A DNA stretch of 64,000 nt from Mycobacterium sp. 852002-51971_SCH5477799-a (lineage in GTDB: Bacteria; Actinomycetota; Actinomycetes; Mycobacteriales; Mycobacteriaceae): NCBI RefSeq assembly GCF_001667145.1, contig NZ_LZIF01000120.1:1-64000 (forward strand), read 5' to 3'. The notes under the pieces were generated by a model. That model did no database searches, was not told the origin of the DNA, and worked only from the letters and a program-made list of their open reading frames with translations. Of the stretch, positions 15,004 through 23,985 are shown in pieces. The position numbers and the translations under genes were made by a program. Numbering within the stretch: position 1 is the stretch's first letter; every line of letters starts with the position of its first letter.

Positions 15004-16344
15004 GTGCAGATGCTTGAGCTCGACGACGTCCAGCACATCCTGCTGACCCGTACCCCGGCCATGACCGGACGGTACGAGTTTCTCTCGTTCGACAATCCGC
15101 CGGCCGGCCGCGCCTGGCTGTCCGAACTGGTGGATGTCGTCGAGTCCGCCGCGTCGGTGCGAGACTCCGTGGACCGCGCCAAGCGATGGGTCACGCTGGG
15201 CTTCACCTGGAACGGCCTTCGGGCGCTCGGCGTGCCCGAGGAGGCTCTCGCGACCTTTCCGGAAGAGTTCCGGCAAGGCATGGCCGCCCGGGCCGACATT
15301 CTGGGCGACACCGGTCGAAACCACCCCGACAACTGGGTCGGCGGATTGGCCGCCGACGCCCTGCACGCGATTGCGATTCTGTTCGCGCGAGACGACGCCG
15401 AGCACACCCGAGCCACCCGGGCCCATGACGACCTGTTGCGGAGGTGCGCGGGCGTGCAGCGGTTGTCATATCTGGATCTGAATGCGACACCCCCGTTCAA
15501 CTACGCCCACGACCATTTCGGCTTCCGCGATCGGTTGTCGCAGCCGGTGATAGAGGGATCGGGCGAGGAGCCCACACCAGGTTCGGGCGCACCGCTGAAG
15601 GCCGGCGAGTTCATCCTCGGCTATCCCGATGAGGTCGGCCCGGTGGTCAATGCGCCCCGGCCGGATGTGCTCTCGCGCAACGGCACCTACGCGGCGTACC
15701 GGCGACTGCAAGAGCACGTCGCGTTGTTCCGCGACTACATCAGTTCGCAGGCCCACACGCCCGACGACGAGGAGTTGTTGGCCGCGAAATTCATGGGCCG
15801 CTGGCGCAGCGGCGCTCCGTTGGTGCTCGCACCCGACCGAGATGACCCCGAGCTGGGCGCGGACCCTATGCGCAACAACGACTTCAACTACAGGGAGATG
15901 GACCCGCTCGGATACGCATGTCCCCTGGGCGCCCACGCTCGACGGCTCAACCCGCGTGATACCACGCACAACATGAATCGGCGAAGGATGATTCGGCGCG
16001 GGGCGACTTTTGGGCCGGCGCTTCCCGACGGTGCCCCCGACGACGGAGTTGACCGTGGCGTTGCCGCGTTCATCATCTGCGCCAGCCTGATCCGGCAGTT
16101 CGAATTCGCTCAGAACGTCTGGATCAACGACCGCACGTTCCATGAACTCGGCAACGAGCACGACCCGATCTGCGGAACGCAGGACGGCACAATGGAATTC
16201 AAGATACCTAAGCGGCCGATCCGCCGAGTTCTCAAGGGCCTTCCGGCATTCACGACGCTAACCGGTGGGGCGTACTTCTTCCTTCCGGGCATCAACGCCA
16301 TGCGATACCTCGCCGCGCTCGACGACAACCGGGAACCGTCATGA
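15004..16344 (+). CDS. DyP-type heme peroxidase family protein
   Basis: 446 residues from a GTG at 15004 (ATG two codons later). DyP features: RWVTLGFTWNGLRALG in the first ferredoxin-like domain, FGFRDRLSQPVIEGSG (the GxxDG loop, with the catalytic Asp kept but the last Gly replaced by Arg), the proximal heme region YACPLGAHARRLNPRD with its His, RRMIRRGATFGPA, then LIRQFEFAQNVWIND and a C-terminal FLPGIN. It should use hydrogen peroxide to oxidise organic substrates in the cytosol; no signal peptide or encapsulin gene is visible. The Gly-to-Arg change in the distal loop is atypical. Middle gene of a three-gene operon. Confidence 0.88.
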   Translation: MQMLELDDVQHILLTRTPAMTGRYEFLSFDNPPAGRAWLSELVDVVESAASVRDSVDRAKRWVTLGFTWNGLRALGVPEEALATFPEEFRQGMAARADILGDTGRNHPDNWVGGLAADALHAIAILFARDDAEHTRATRAHDDLLRRCAGVQRLSYLDLNATPPFNYAHDHFGFRDRLSQPVIEGSGEEPTPGSGAPLKAGEFILGYPDEVGPVVNAPRPDVLSRNGTYAAYRRLQEHVALFRDYISSQAHTPDDEELLAAKFMGRWRSGAPLVLAPDRDDPELGADPMRNNDFNYREMDPLGYACPLGAHARRLNPRDTTHNMNRRRMIRRGATFGPALPDGAPDDGVDRGVAAFIICASLIRQFEFAQNVWINDRTFHELGNEHDPICGTQDGTMEFKIPKRPIRRVLKGLPAFTTLTGGAYFFLPGINAMRYLAALDDNREPS

Positions 16345-17354
16345 GCACTTTGCCCGCCGCACGCACTTACAACCAATCCCACGTGGTTCGACCGCGCACG
16401 GGCGGACGACGCATCAGCATCTACTGGACGTGGAGCTATCCGTGGGAATCCCAGCGCGACATCGAAGCGCTGGACAACCGTTTTTCGACGATGACCGAAG
16501 TGCGCAGAGCGGCATGGCCCCACTACGAGGAATCCGACTGGGATGAGGCGCACTTCCTGCAGGGGATCGCCGGCACCTTGGAGCTGTTCCACCGCTCGAC
16601 GCTGGCCTTCCAGGAACTTGCGGGCGACGCGACCGGCCACCCGGTCGCGGTGTTCCAGCGCGTCGACCAGGCCGGCTATGAGCAGCTAATCGACGAACGG
16701 ATATTGGCCGACACCGACACCTTGATGGTGTTCGGGCTCGACCATCTCGTCGGCGAAGAGGAGGCGCGGCCCGAAGAGATCGCCGCCATTCGCGAGTGGC
16801 TGAAACGCGAAGGCACCTGCCTGCTGTTGGCGCCGCACCACGACGTCGGCTTCACCGACGACCCGGCACAGCGCCAGCTGGAATACCTGCATCATGGGGA
16901 CCCGCTGGTGCCACGGCAGCAGCGATTCACTGCCTACACGCGTTCACTGATGAAGGCGCTCGACGTTCCCGTTCACAACACATGGGGATTGCGTCCCGCT
17001 CTGGTTGAGGGAACCAACCAGGTCGCAGCGCTAACCGGCTTCCGCGATCTGGACGCGCCCGGGCTGCTGACCAACGTCACGACGCTGAACTTTCACCCGC
17101 ACCTGCCGCACTACGAGCTGACCGCTCCCGAAAGCCATCTGCTGCGCGTGCTCGGCAGGCAACGCGTCGATCCGAAACGGCCACATCCTTTTACCGAAGC
17201 GGGTAACAGCGAGTTCAATGCGTTGATCTGGATGCCGCCGGTCGCCGAACGGGCCGGTGACATTGTGCTCGTCGACTCCACGAACTTCACGACACTGTTC
17301 GGCGGAACCGACAGCCTCGAAAACTTCTGGCACAACCTGGCGACGATGCGGTGA
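16341..17354 (+). CDS. Uncharacterised protein of the DyP operon
   Basis: 337 residues starting on an ATGA overlap with the DyP stop, hence translationally coupled. I do not recognise the family. Visible features: an aromatic N-terminal segment (ISIYWTWSYPWES), AVFQRVDQAGYEQLI, DTLMVFGLDHLVGEEEARPEE, CLLLAPHHDVGFTDDPAQRQ with a His-His-Asp cluster, LTNVTTLNFHPHLPHYEL with three His, and GDIVLVDSTNFTTLFGG. The paired His clusters could bind a metal. The LLLAPHHD...GL region recalls a glutamine-amidotransferase-like fold, but no catalytic Cys is clear. Probably works with the peroxidase. Confidence 0.75.
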   Translation: MSTLPAARTYNQSHVVRPRTGGRRISIYWTWSYPWESQRDIEALDNRFSTMTEVRRAAWPHYEESDWDEAHFLQGIAGTLELFHRSTLAFQELAGDATGHPVAVFQRVDQAGYEQLIDERILADTDTLMVFGLDHLVGEEEARPEEIAAIREWLKREGTCLLLAPHHDVGFTDDPAQRQLEYLHHGDPLVPRQQRFTAYTRSLMKALDVPVHNTWGLRPALVEGTNQVAALTGFRDLDAPGLLTNVTTLNFHPHLPHYELTAPESHLLRVLGRQRVDPKRPHPFTEAGNSEFNALIWMPPVAERAGDIVLVDSTNFTTLFGGTDSLENFWHNLATMR

Positions 17355-17431
<77 letters not shown>

Positions 17432-17492
17432 CTTGAAGCTTCGACAGCCTATCGCACCGGGCCATCGGCTGGCCAAACCGCGGTGCGCCCGA

Positions 17493-18599
17493 TCACTGCC
17501 ACGTGCACGATCGCTCGAATTCGAGCAGCGCCCCGGCCGCATCCGTCGGATCCAGTCCCTGCGCCGCCACCCACTGGTCGCTGAAATAGGTGTCGCGGTA
17601 GCGGTCGCCGCTGTCGGCGAGCAGCGTCACGACCGAACCGCTGCGTCCCTCGGCGACCATCTCAGCGATCAGGCCGAGCGCGCCCCACATGTTGGTGCCC
17701 GTCGACGGCCCTACCCGGCGCCCCAGCACGGCGCTCACGTGCCGCGCGGCCGCGATCGACGCCGCGTCCGGGACGGCCACCATGCGGTCGACCACGCTCG
17801 GCAGAAACGATGGCTCCACCCGCGGTCGGCCGATGCCCTCGATGCGCGACGAGGTGGGCATCACTATGTCGGCACGGTCCTCGGCGTAGGCCGGAAAGAA
17901 CGCCGAGTTCTCCGGGTCGACGACGCACAACCGGGTGGCGTGCCGTCGGTAGCGGATGTAGCGGCCGATCGTGGCGCTGGTTCCGCCGGTGCCCGCTCCG
18001 ACCACGATCCAGTCTGGGACGGGGTAGCGCTCCTCGCGCATCTGCTCGAAGATCGACTCGGCGATGTTGTTGTTTCCCCGCCAGTCGGTGGCGCGCTCGG
18101 CGTTGGTGAACTGGTCCAGGTAATGCCCGCCGGTCTCGCGCGCGACCCGTTCGGCCTCGGCGTAGACCTCGCTCGAGCTCTGCACGAAATGGCAGCGGCC
18201 GCCGTGGGCTTCGATCAGCGCCACCTTTGACGTGCTCGTCGCCGCGGGCATCACGGCGACGAACGGCAAACCCAACAGCGCCGCGAAATAGGCCTCCGAG
18301 ACCGCCGTCGAGCCCGACGACGCCTCGACCACGGTGGTGCCCTCGTCGATCCAGCCGTTGCACAGCGCGTAGAGGAACAACGAGCGGGCCAACCGGTGCT
18401 TGAGGCTGCCGGTGATGTGTGTGGTCTCGTCCTTGAGATACAGCGCGACCTGAGCGCGCGTGCTCCACGCCGACGGCAGTGGATAACGCAGCAGGTGGGT
18501 GTCGGCGCTACGGCGTGCGTCGGCCTGGATCAGCCGGATCGCTTCGTCTGCCCAGCAACGTGAGCGGCTGCGGACCGCGATCCGGGTCTGGTCGGTCAA
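17493..18599 (-). CDS. cds1: PLP-dependent cysteine synthase-fold enzyme, Cds1-like (Rv3684)
   Basis: 368 residues of the fold-type II PLP family. The Lys in ITGSLKHRLA is the Schiff-base residue, SSGSTAVSEAY is the substrate-binding loop, and GAGTGGTSATIGRYI is the phosphate-binding glycine loop. It resembles Rv3684, which was reported as the L-cysteine desulfhydrase Cds1 that produces hydrogen sulfide, pyruvate and ammonia. Older annotation calls it a cysteine synthase-like lyase. It overlaps the following phosphoesterase gene by 4 bases. No adjacent serine acetyltransferase is present, consistent with catabolic rather than biosynthetic use. Confidence 0.88.
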   Translation of the reverse strand: MTDQTRIAVRSRSRCWADEAIRLIQADARRSADTHLLRYPLPSAWSTRAQVALYLKDETTHITGSLKHRLARSLFLYALCNGWIDEGTTVVEASSGSTAVSEAYFAALLGLPFVAVMPAATSTSKVALIEAHGGRCHFVQSSSEVYAEAERVARETGGHYLDQFTNAERATDWRGNNNIAESIFEQMREERYPVPDWIVVGAGTGGTSATIGRYIRYRRHATRLCVVDPENSAFFPAYAEDRADIVMPTSSRIEGIGRPRVEPSFLPSVVDRMVAVPDAASIAAARHVSAVLGRRVGPSTGTNMWGALGLIAEMVAEGRSGSVVTLLADSGDRYRDTYFSDQWVAAQGLDPTDAAGALLEFERSCTWQ

Positions 18600-19555
18600 C
18601 GCACGGATGCTGTTGGCTGCGAACGGCTCAGGTCGCTGGCCGCCTCGCGGTCGCCCATCGGGGTGGCGATCAACGTCAGCAGGGTCGCCTCGGGCCGGCA
18701 GCAGAATCGCACCGGCGCGAACGGCGAGGTGCCCATGCCTGCGGAGACATGCAACCGCATGTTCGCACCCCAGCGCGACGGGCCCTTAGCGCGTGAGCGG
18801 TCCAAACCGCAGTTGGTCACCAGTGCGCCGTAGAACGGCAGGCACACCTGACCGCCGTGGGTGTGCCCGGCCATCACCAGCTGATAGCCGTCGGCGGCGA
18901 AGCGGTCCAGCACCCGCGGTTCGGGCGAATGGGTCAGTCCCAGCCGCAGATTCGCGGCCGGACTGGCCGGGCCGGCAACCCTTTCGTAGCGGTCGCGATC
19001 GATGTGCGGGTCGTCCACGCCCGCGGCGGCGATGTGCAGACCCGCCACTTCGAACTCGCGCCGGGTGTGGGTGAGGTCGAGCCAGCCGCGCTCGGTGAAC
19101 GCCGCCCGCAGGTCTTGCCAGGGAAGGGGTTCACCGCGGACCCGGTGCGTCGGGTTGGTCACGTAGTTCAGCGGGTTCTTAAGCCGCGGACCGAAGTAGT
19201 CGTTGCTGCCGAACACGAAGACGCCCGGTCGCGACAGCAGGTCTCCCAGAGCCTGAATTACCGACGGCACCGCCTTCGGGTGGGCCAGGTTGTCACCGGT
19301 GTTGACCACCAGATCCGGTTCCCAGCCGGCCAGCTCACGCAGCCACGCCTGCTTGCGGCGCTGGCCGGGAGTCATGTGGAGGTCGCTGACATGCAGCACC
19401 CGCAGCGGAGTCGAGCCCGGCGTCAACACGGGCATGGTGATCTCGCGCAGGACGAACGCGTTGCGCTCGATGACCGCGGCATAACCAAGGCCGGCGACGC
19501 TCGAACCGAGCGCGGCGGCGCCAGCACGTATCAGGACGGGCAAAACATCAGCCAT
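18596..19555 (-). CDS. Metallophosphoesterase with N-terminal membrane segment (Rv3683-like)
   Basis: 319 residues. A hydrophobic N-terminus (VLIRAGAAALGSSVAGLGYAA) is followed by a calcineurin-like phosphoesterase domain with all metal motifs: VLHVSDLHM (DxH), VVNTGDNL (GD), GSNDYF (GNHD variant with Ser), and MAGHTHGGQ (GHxH). This is the YkuE-like family of two-metal phosphoesterases, probably membrane-attached; the physiological substrate is unknown. It lies between ponA2 and cds1 on the same strand, the order seen in H37Rv (Rv3682-Rv3683-Rv3684), which suggests envelope-linked work. Confidence 0.9.
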   Translation of the reverse strand: MADVLPVLIRAGAAALGSSVAGLGYAAVIERNAFVLREITMPVLTPGSTPLRVLHVSDLHMTPGQRRKQAWLRELAGWEPDLVVNTGDNLAHPKAVPSVIQALGDLLSRPGVFVFGSNDYFGPRLKNPLNYVTNPTHRVRGEPLPWQDLRAAFTERGWLDLTHTRREFEVAGLHIAAAGVDDPHIDRDRYERVAGPASPAANLRLGLTHSPEPRVLDRFAADGYQLVMAGHTHGGQVCLPFYGALVTNCGLDRSRAKGPSRWGANMRLHVSAGMGTSPFAPVRFCCRPEATLLTLIATPMGDREAASDLSRSQPTASVR

Positions 19556-19670
19556 GCCGGCAAGCCTACTGCCGGTTGCGGACTGGCAGCGTATCCCGTG
19601 AATTCACGATGCGTAGCCGGACGACGATGCGGTCCGCGGCGCAGGGTGAGCAGGAGTGCGGCAATCACGT

Positions 19671-22100
19671 CTATGGGGGCGGCTGACCGGGCGCCGGCGG
19701 TGGCGGCGCGCGCAGCGGAATGGTGATCGGCGGCAGACCCGGAATCTCGACTACCTGCGAGCCGACCGGCGGCGGGGCACCTTCCGGCGGCGGTGGCGGG
19801 GCAGGCGGTATGCCGTTGCTGACTTGGATGGTGACGATCGAGCCGGGAATCGTTGCGCCGCTTGGGGTTGTCCCGACCACCTCGCCCTGTTTTGCGCTGC
19901 TGTTGACGAAGTTGTTCTGGTCGGCGACCTGGAAGCCCGCCTCCTTGATGCGCTGGCGCGCCGCATCGATATCGAGGCCGGCGACGCTGGGCACACGCGA
20001 ACCGGGTGACCCGTCGACGTAGCGAGGGTCGGTGGGCGGCAACTGCACCGGCCCGAAATTGTTGGCGATCGGTTTCATCGCGGTGAACCACGTGCGTGCC
20101 GGTTCATTACCGCCGTACAGGTCACCCTCGCCGCAATGGCGCAGCGGGGCCGAGCACAGATCGGTGGGATTCGGGGAGTCGTCGTAGATGTAGTTGGCCG
20201 CCGCGTAGTGGTTGGTGAACCCCACGAAGCCCGACGAGCGGTGCGCCTCGGTGGTGCCCGTCTTACCGGACACCGGCAGGTCCCAGCCCGCCGCACCGGC
20301 GGATCCGGCGGCCGTGCCACCGCCGAGGGCGTCCTTGCTCATCGCGTTGGCCAAGGTGTTCGCCAGGCCCTCGGGCACTACCTGATCACAGGTCTCGGTG
20401 GTCACCGCGACCTCGTTGCCTTTGCGGTCGACCAGCTTGTCGATCGGATTAGGCGGGCACCAGGTACCGCCCGAGGCGAGGGTGGCCGCGACGTTGGACA
20501 GCTCCAGGGCGTTCACCTCGATCGGACCCAGCGTGAACGAGCCGATGTTCTGCCGTTTGACGAAGTCGGCCAGGCTCTCGTTGCTGTCGGGGTTGTAGTC
20601 GCGCGCCGTGCCCGGGTCGGCGTAGGACCGCAGCCCGAGCTTGATCGCCATGTCCACGGTGCGCGTCACGCCGACCTGTTGGATCAGCTTGGCGAAGGCG
20701 GTGTTGGGTGAGGTGGCCAACGCGTCCGTGACGTTCATCGACCCGCGGTAGTTGCCGGCGTTGACCACGCACCAGTTGTCCTTCGGGCAGCCCTTGGCCC
20801 CACCGCTACCCATGCCCTTCGCCTGGAACCGGCCTGGCACCTCGAGGGTGGCGTTGATGCCCATCCCCATGTCCAGGGCCGCGGCCGTGGTGAAGATCTT
20901 GAAGACGGATCCCGCGCCGTCGCCGACCAACGAGAAGGGCTGCGGACGCATGGTTTGACCGGCGTCGACGTCGAGCCCGTAGGTGCGGTTGCTGGCCATG
21001 GCCATCACCTTGTGCGAGGTCTTGCCCGGCTGGAGCACGCTCATCACACTCGAGATCCCTGGAAGTGTTGGGCTGGCGAACTTGTCGATGGCCGCCTTGA
21101 CCGGGATCTGCACGTCCGGGTCCAGCGTGGTCTTGATCGTGTAACCGCCCCGGGCCACCTGCTCCTTGCTGATCCCGGCCCGGGACAGGTACTCCTGGAC
21201 GTAGTCGCAGAAGAACGCGCGGTCGCCCGCCGCGATGCAGCCGCGGGGTAACTCGTTGGGCTGCGGCAGGATTCCCAGCGGCGCGGCCTTGGCGGCGCGC
21301 AGCGCTTCCTCCTCCTGCGGGATATTCTCGATCATGGTGTCCAGCACCAGGTTTCGCCGCGCCAACGCGCCATCGGGATTGATGTACGGGTTGAGCGCGC
21401 TGGTCGACTGCACCATGCCCGCCAGCAGCGCCGCCTGCTGCCAGTTCAGGTCGGAGGCGTTGATGCCGAAGTAGGTCTGCGCCGCGTCCTGCACCCCGAA
21501 CGAGCCGTTGCCGAACGAGACCAGGTTCAGATACCGGGTCAGGATCTCCGGCTTGGTGAACGTCTTGTCCAGCGTCAGCGCCATGCGGATCTCGCGCAGC
21601 TTGCGCGCCGGGGTCGTCTCGATGGCCGCGCGCTTCTCGGCGTCGGTTTTGGCGGTGACCAGGAGTTGGTAATTCTTGATGTACTGCTGCTCGATGGTCG
21701 AGCCGCCGCGTGTGTCGACGTCGCCGCGTGCGTAGCCCGCCAGCCCGGTCAGGGTGCCTTTCCAGTCCACCCCGTTGTGCTCGGCGAACCGTTTGTCCTC
21801 GATGGACACGATCGCCAGCTTCATCGTGTTGGCGATTTTGTCGGTGGGCACCTCGAACCGGCGCTGCGAATACAGCCAGGCGATGGTGTTGCCCTTGGCG
21901 TCGACCATCGTCGACACGGCCGGCACCTCACCCTCGAGAAGCTGAGCCGAGCCGTTGGCAACCACTTCCGAGGCCCGATTGGACACCAGTCCTATGCCGC
22001 CGGCGAAGGGAAACAGCAGCGCAGTGGCGACGACACTGGCCAACAAGCACAGCCCCGCGAGCTTGAGGATGGTGAGTGCGGCCGGGGGGCGGTCAGACAT
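19671..22100 (-). CDS. ponA2: Bifunctional class A penicillin-binding protein PonA2 (Rv3682-like)
   Basis: 809 residues. One N-terminal membrane helix (LAGLCLLASVVATALLFPFA) precedes a glycosyltransferase family 51 domain (EDKRFAEHNGVDWKG, RGGSTIEQQYIKN, GYARGD). The transpeptidase follows with GSVFKIFT (SxxK), SPNTAFAK (SxN) and SGKTGTTE (KTG). A PASTA domain (VPSVAGLDIDAARQRIKEAG) and a Pro-rich tail close the protein. It polymerises and cross-links peptidoglycan outside the membrane. In mycobacteria PonA2 supports survival under stress, stationary phase and acid. It is divergent from whiB4 across a 352-base gap. Confidence 0.96.
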   Translation of the reverse strand: MSDRPPAALTILKLAGLCLLASVVATALLFPFAGGIGLVSNRASEVVANGSAQLLEGEVPAVSTMVDAKGNTIAWLYSQRRFEVPTDKIANTMKLAIVSIEDKRFAEHNGVDWKGTLTGLAGYARGDVDTRGGSTIEQQYIKNYQLLVTAKTDAEKRAAIETTPARKLREIRMALTLDKTFTKPEILTRYLNLVSFGNGSFGVQDAAQTYFGINASDLNWQQAALLAGMVQSTSALNPYINPDGALARRNLVLDTMIENIPQEEEALRAAKAAPLGILPQPNELPRGCIAAGDRAFFCDYVQEYLSRAGISKEQVARGGYTIKTTLDPDVQIPVKAAIDKFASPTLPGISSVMSVLQPGKTSHKVMAMASNRTYGLDVDAGQTMRPQPFSLVGDGAGSVFKIFTTAAALDMGMGINATLEVPGRFQAKGMGSGGAKGCPKDNWCVVNAGNYRGSMNVTDALATSPNTAFAKLIQQVGVTRTVDMAIKLGLRSYADPGTARDYNPDSNESLADFVKRQNIGSFTLGPIEVNALELSNVAATLASGGTWCPPNPIDKLVDRKGNEVAVTTETCDQVVPEGLANTLANAMSKDALGGGTAAGSAGAAGWDLPVSGKTGTTEAHRSSGFVGFTNHYAAANYIYDDSPNPTDLCSAPLRHCGEGDLYGGNEPARTWFTAMKPIANNFGPVQLPPTDPRYVDGSPGSRVPSVAGLDIDAARQRIKEAGFQVADQNNFVNSSAKQGEVVGTTPSGATIPGSIVTIQVSNGIPPAPPPPPEGAPPPVGSQVVEIPGLPPITIPLRAPPPPAPGQPPP

Positions 22101-22452
22101 GGCTACTACATTAGCGGCCCTCAGTCACGCCGCCACGCTGCGCGTTCGCCCATTAAAAGCGTCCATCCAAGCGTGAAGTGCCGGCGGGTGCGAAAATTTG
22201 CGGTCGCGTCACGCGGCGCGCACCTGACCGCCCAAGATCACTTCCGCGCTCGCCGATTGGCACGAGACGGCACGCCCGTCCCAAAAAAAGCGTTATCGGA
22301 CTGTTGCGCAATTGCCACCTGACCACCTAACTTAGACACACGGTGAGATTCAGGTAACACCGATGTACATAGTGTGGCGTAGATCGCTAGGTCGGGATCT
22401 GCACCCGAGGAGGGCGGCCGTGTCGGGCGGCCGATAGGGAAGGGAACAGTTC
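22101..22452 (+). other. Divergent ponA2-whiB4 intergenic region
   Basis: 352 bases that hold the promoters of ponA2 (leftward) and whiB4 (rightward). No ORF or RNA gene is supported. The right half is AT-richer than the surroundings around TAACTTAGAC and TGTACATAGTG, likely part of the whiB4 promoter and leader. A GGAAGGGAACAG purine stretch close to the whiB4 GTG can serve as its ribosome binding site. Confidence 0.5.
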
Positions 22453-22803
22453 GTGTCACCAATACGGCCGGCGGCGCGTAGGACAAACATTGCAGCCGCA
22501 CAAGGGGTACTTCGCAGTGTCGATGCCGAGGAACGGATTGCTTGGGTCTCCAAAGCGCTCTGCCGGACCACCGATCCCGACCAACTGTTTGTCCGCGGAG
22601 CGGCCCAGCGCAAAGCGGCGGTGATCTGCCGACACTGCCCGGTGATGCAGGAATGCGGGGCGGACGCGCTGGACAACAAGGTCGAATTCGGGGTGTGGGG
22701 CGGCATGACCGAACGGCAACGTCGCGCCCTGCTCAAGCAGCACCCCGAGGTGGTTTCCTGGGCGGACTTCTTCGACAAGAGGCGCACCCGCAGCGTCGGC
22801 TGA
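22453..22803 (+). CDS. whiB4: Redox-responsive transcription factor WhiB4 (Rv3681c-like)
   Basis: 116 residues from a GTG. Four conserved cysteines (C37, C59, C62, C68 in LCRTTDPD and CRHCPVMQEC) bind a 4Fe-4S cluster; the Wbl turn FGVWGGMTERQRRALLK and a basic C-terminus follow. WhiB4 senses oxygen and nitric oxide through its cluster, and in its oxidised apo form binds DNA and represses antioxidant genes. Length and order match H37Rv. A strong hairpin terminator lies directly after the stop, shared with the convergent ATPase gene. Confidence 0.96.
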   Translation: MSPIRPAARRTNIAAAQGVLRSVDAEERIAWVSKALCRTTDPDQLFVRGAAQRKAAVICRHCPVMQECGADALDNKVEFGVWGGMTERQRRALLKQHPEVVSWADFFDKRRTRSVG

Positions 22804-22828
22804 ACCTTCCGTGGGGGCGGAAGGTTTT
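22803..22828. terminator. Bidirectional hairpin terminator between whiB4 and the ATPase pair
   Basis: A perfect 9-bp stem AACCTTCCG (22803-22811) / CGGAAGGTT (22818-22826) with loop TGGGGG ends in T residues on the plus strand and, on the minus strand, in the complement of the 5' A residues. It sits exactly where two convergent genes meet. Confidence 0.85.
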
Positions 22829-23985
22829 CAGCGTGCCGTTGCCCGGCCCGCATCGTCAGCTACCGAAGTGATCTGATCGGCCAGCGCGCGCAGCGCCTCC
22901 AAATCCGACACATCAAAGGGCAACGACGGCACGCCGATGACGGGCACGTGCGAATGGGCTCCGGTGAATCGGGAAAGCAACCTGATCTCGCGCTTGGCGA
23001 TCTGCGCACGGTCGGCGTGAATCTTCAACACCGCCGAGGCCAGCGACGTGGCTTCGGAGTCGCCGTCCTGCTCCAGCATTTCCCTGCCGTCGATCGCCCG
23101 CTCGGCCGGTAGGGAGCACAGCGGCGGATGGGTGCGGTTCAAGACCAGCCCGGCAAGCGGCATGCCTTCCTGCGACAGCCGGTCGACGAAGAAGGCCGCC
23201 TCCCGCAGCGCGTCCGGCTCGGCCGCCGACACCACGACGAACTGCGTCCCACGCCTTTTCAGCAGCGCGTAGGTGCGATCGGCCTTCTCACGGAAGCCGC
23301 CGAAGGTGGCGTCCAGCGATTGCACGAACGCCGCGGCGTCGCCGAGCATCTGCGAACCCAGGATTGTGGACAACGCCTTCATGGCCAAACCCATTGCGCC
23401 GGTGACTAATCGGCCGATGCCCCGGCCCGGCGCGAGCAGCAGCCGCCACAGCCGGCTGTCCATGAAGCTGCCAAGCCGTTTGGGCGCGTCCAGGAAATCC
23501 AGTGCGTTGCGCGACGGTGGGGTATCGACGACCACCAGGTCCCAGCGATCCTCGGCCAGCAGCTGGCCCAGCTTCTCCATCGCCATGTACTCTTGCGTGC
23601 CGGCGAGCGAACTGGCGACGGTTTGATAGAACTGGTTATCCAGAATCGCTTGTGCGCGACCGGGTCCGGAGTACTGAATCACCATCTCGTCGAAGGTGCG
23701 ACGCATGTCGAGCATCATCGCGTGCAACTCGCCGGGAACCTCGGCCGCAAGCGGGACGCGTTGCGGTGTGTTACCGAGGTCGCTGACCCCAAGCGCCTGG
23801 GCCAGTCGCTTGGCCGGATCGATCGTCAAAACACAGACGTTGCGGCCGTATTCGGCGGCGCGCAGCGCGATCGCGGCGGCGGTGGTGGTCTTGCCCACCC
23901 CGCCCGCGCCGCAGCACACCACCACGCGATTGGTCGTGTCGGCCAGGATGGCCGCCATGTCGAGCTGTTTAGGCGTGGTGCTCAT
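22828..23985 (-). CDS. Get3/ArsA-like ATPase (Rv3680-like, BagB)
   Basis: 385 residues. The P-loop VVCCGAGGVGKTTTAAAIA has the deviant Walker A of Get3/ArsA/MinD ATPases, followed by LTIDPAKRLAQALG (A-type switch I), VVDTPPSRNALDFLDAP (switch II) and LVLNRT. It pairs with the upstream Get3-like ATPase by a 4-base overlap, so the two subunits are made together. The Mtb pair Rv3679-Rv3680 was reported to form a heterodimer needed for resistance to glycerol-derived and nitrosative stress in mutant studies. The annotated anion (arsenite) transport role is not supported by a neighbouring permease. Confidence 0.9.
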   Translation of the reverse strand: MSTTPKQLDMAAILADTTNRVVVCCGAGGVGKTTTAAAIALRAAEYGRNVCVLTIDPAKRLAQALGVSDLGNTPQRVPLAAEVPGELHAMMLDMRRTFDEMVIQYSGPGRAQAILDNQFYQTVASSLAGTQEYMAMEKLGQLLAEDRWDLVVVDTPPSRNALDFLDAPKRLGSFMDSRLWRLLLAPGRGIGRLVTGAMGLAMKALSTILGSQMLGDAAAFVQSLDATFGGFREKADRTYALLKRRGTQFVVVSAAEPDALREAAFFVDRLSQEGMPLAGLVLNRTHPPLCSLPAERAIDGREMLEQDGDSEATSLASAVLKIHADRAQIAKREIRLLSRFTGAHSHVPVIGVPSLPFDVSDLEALRALADQITSVADDAGRATAR

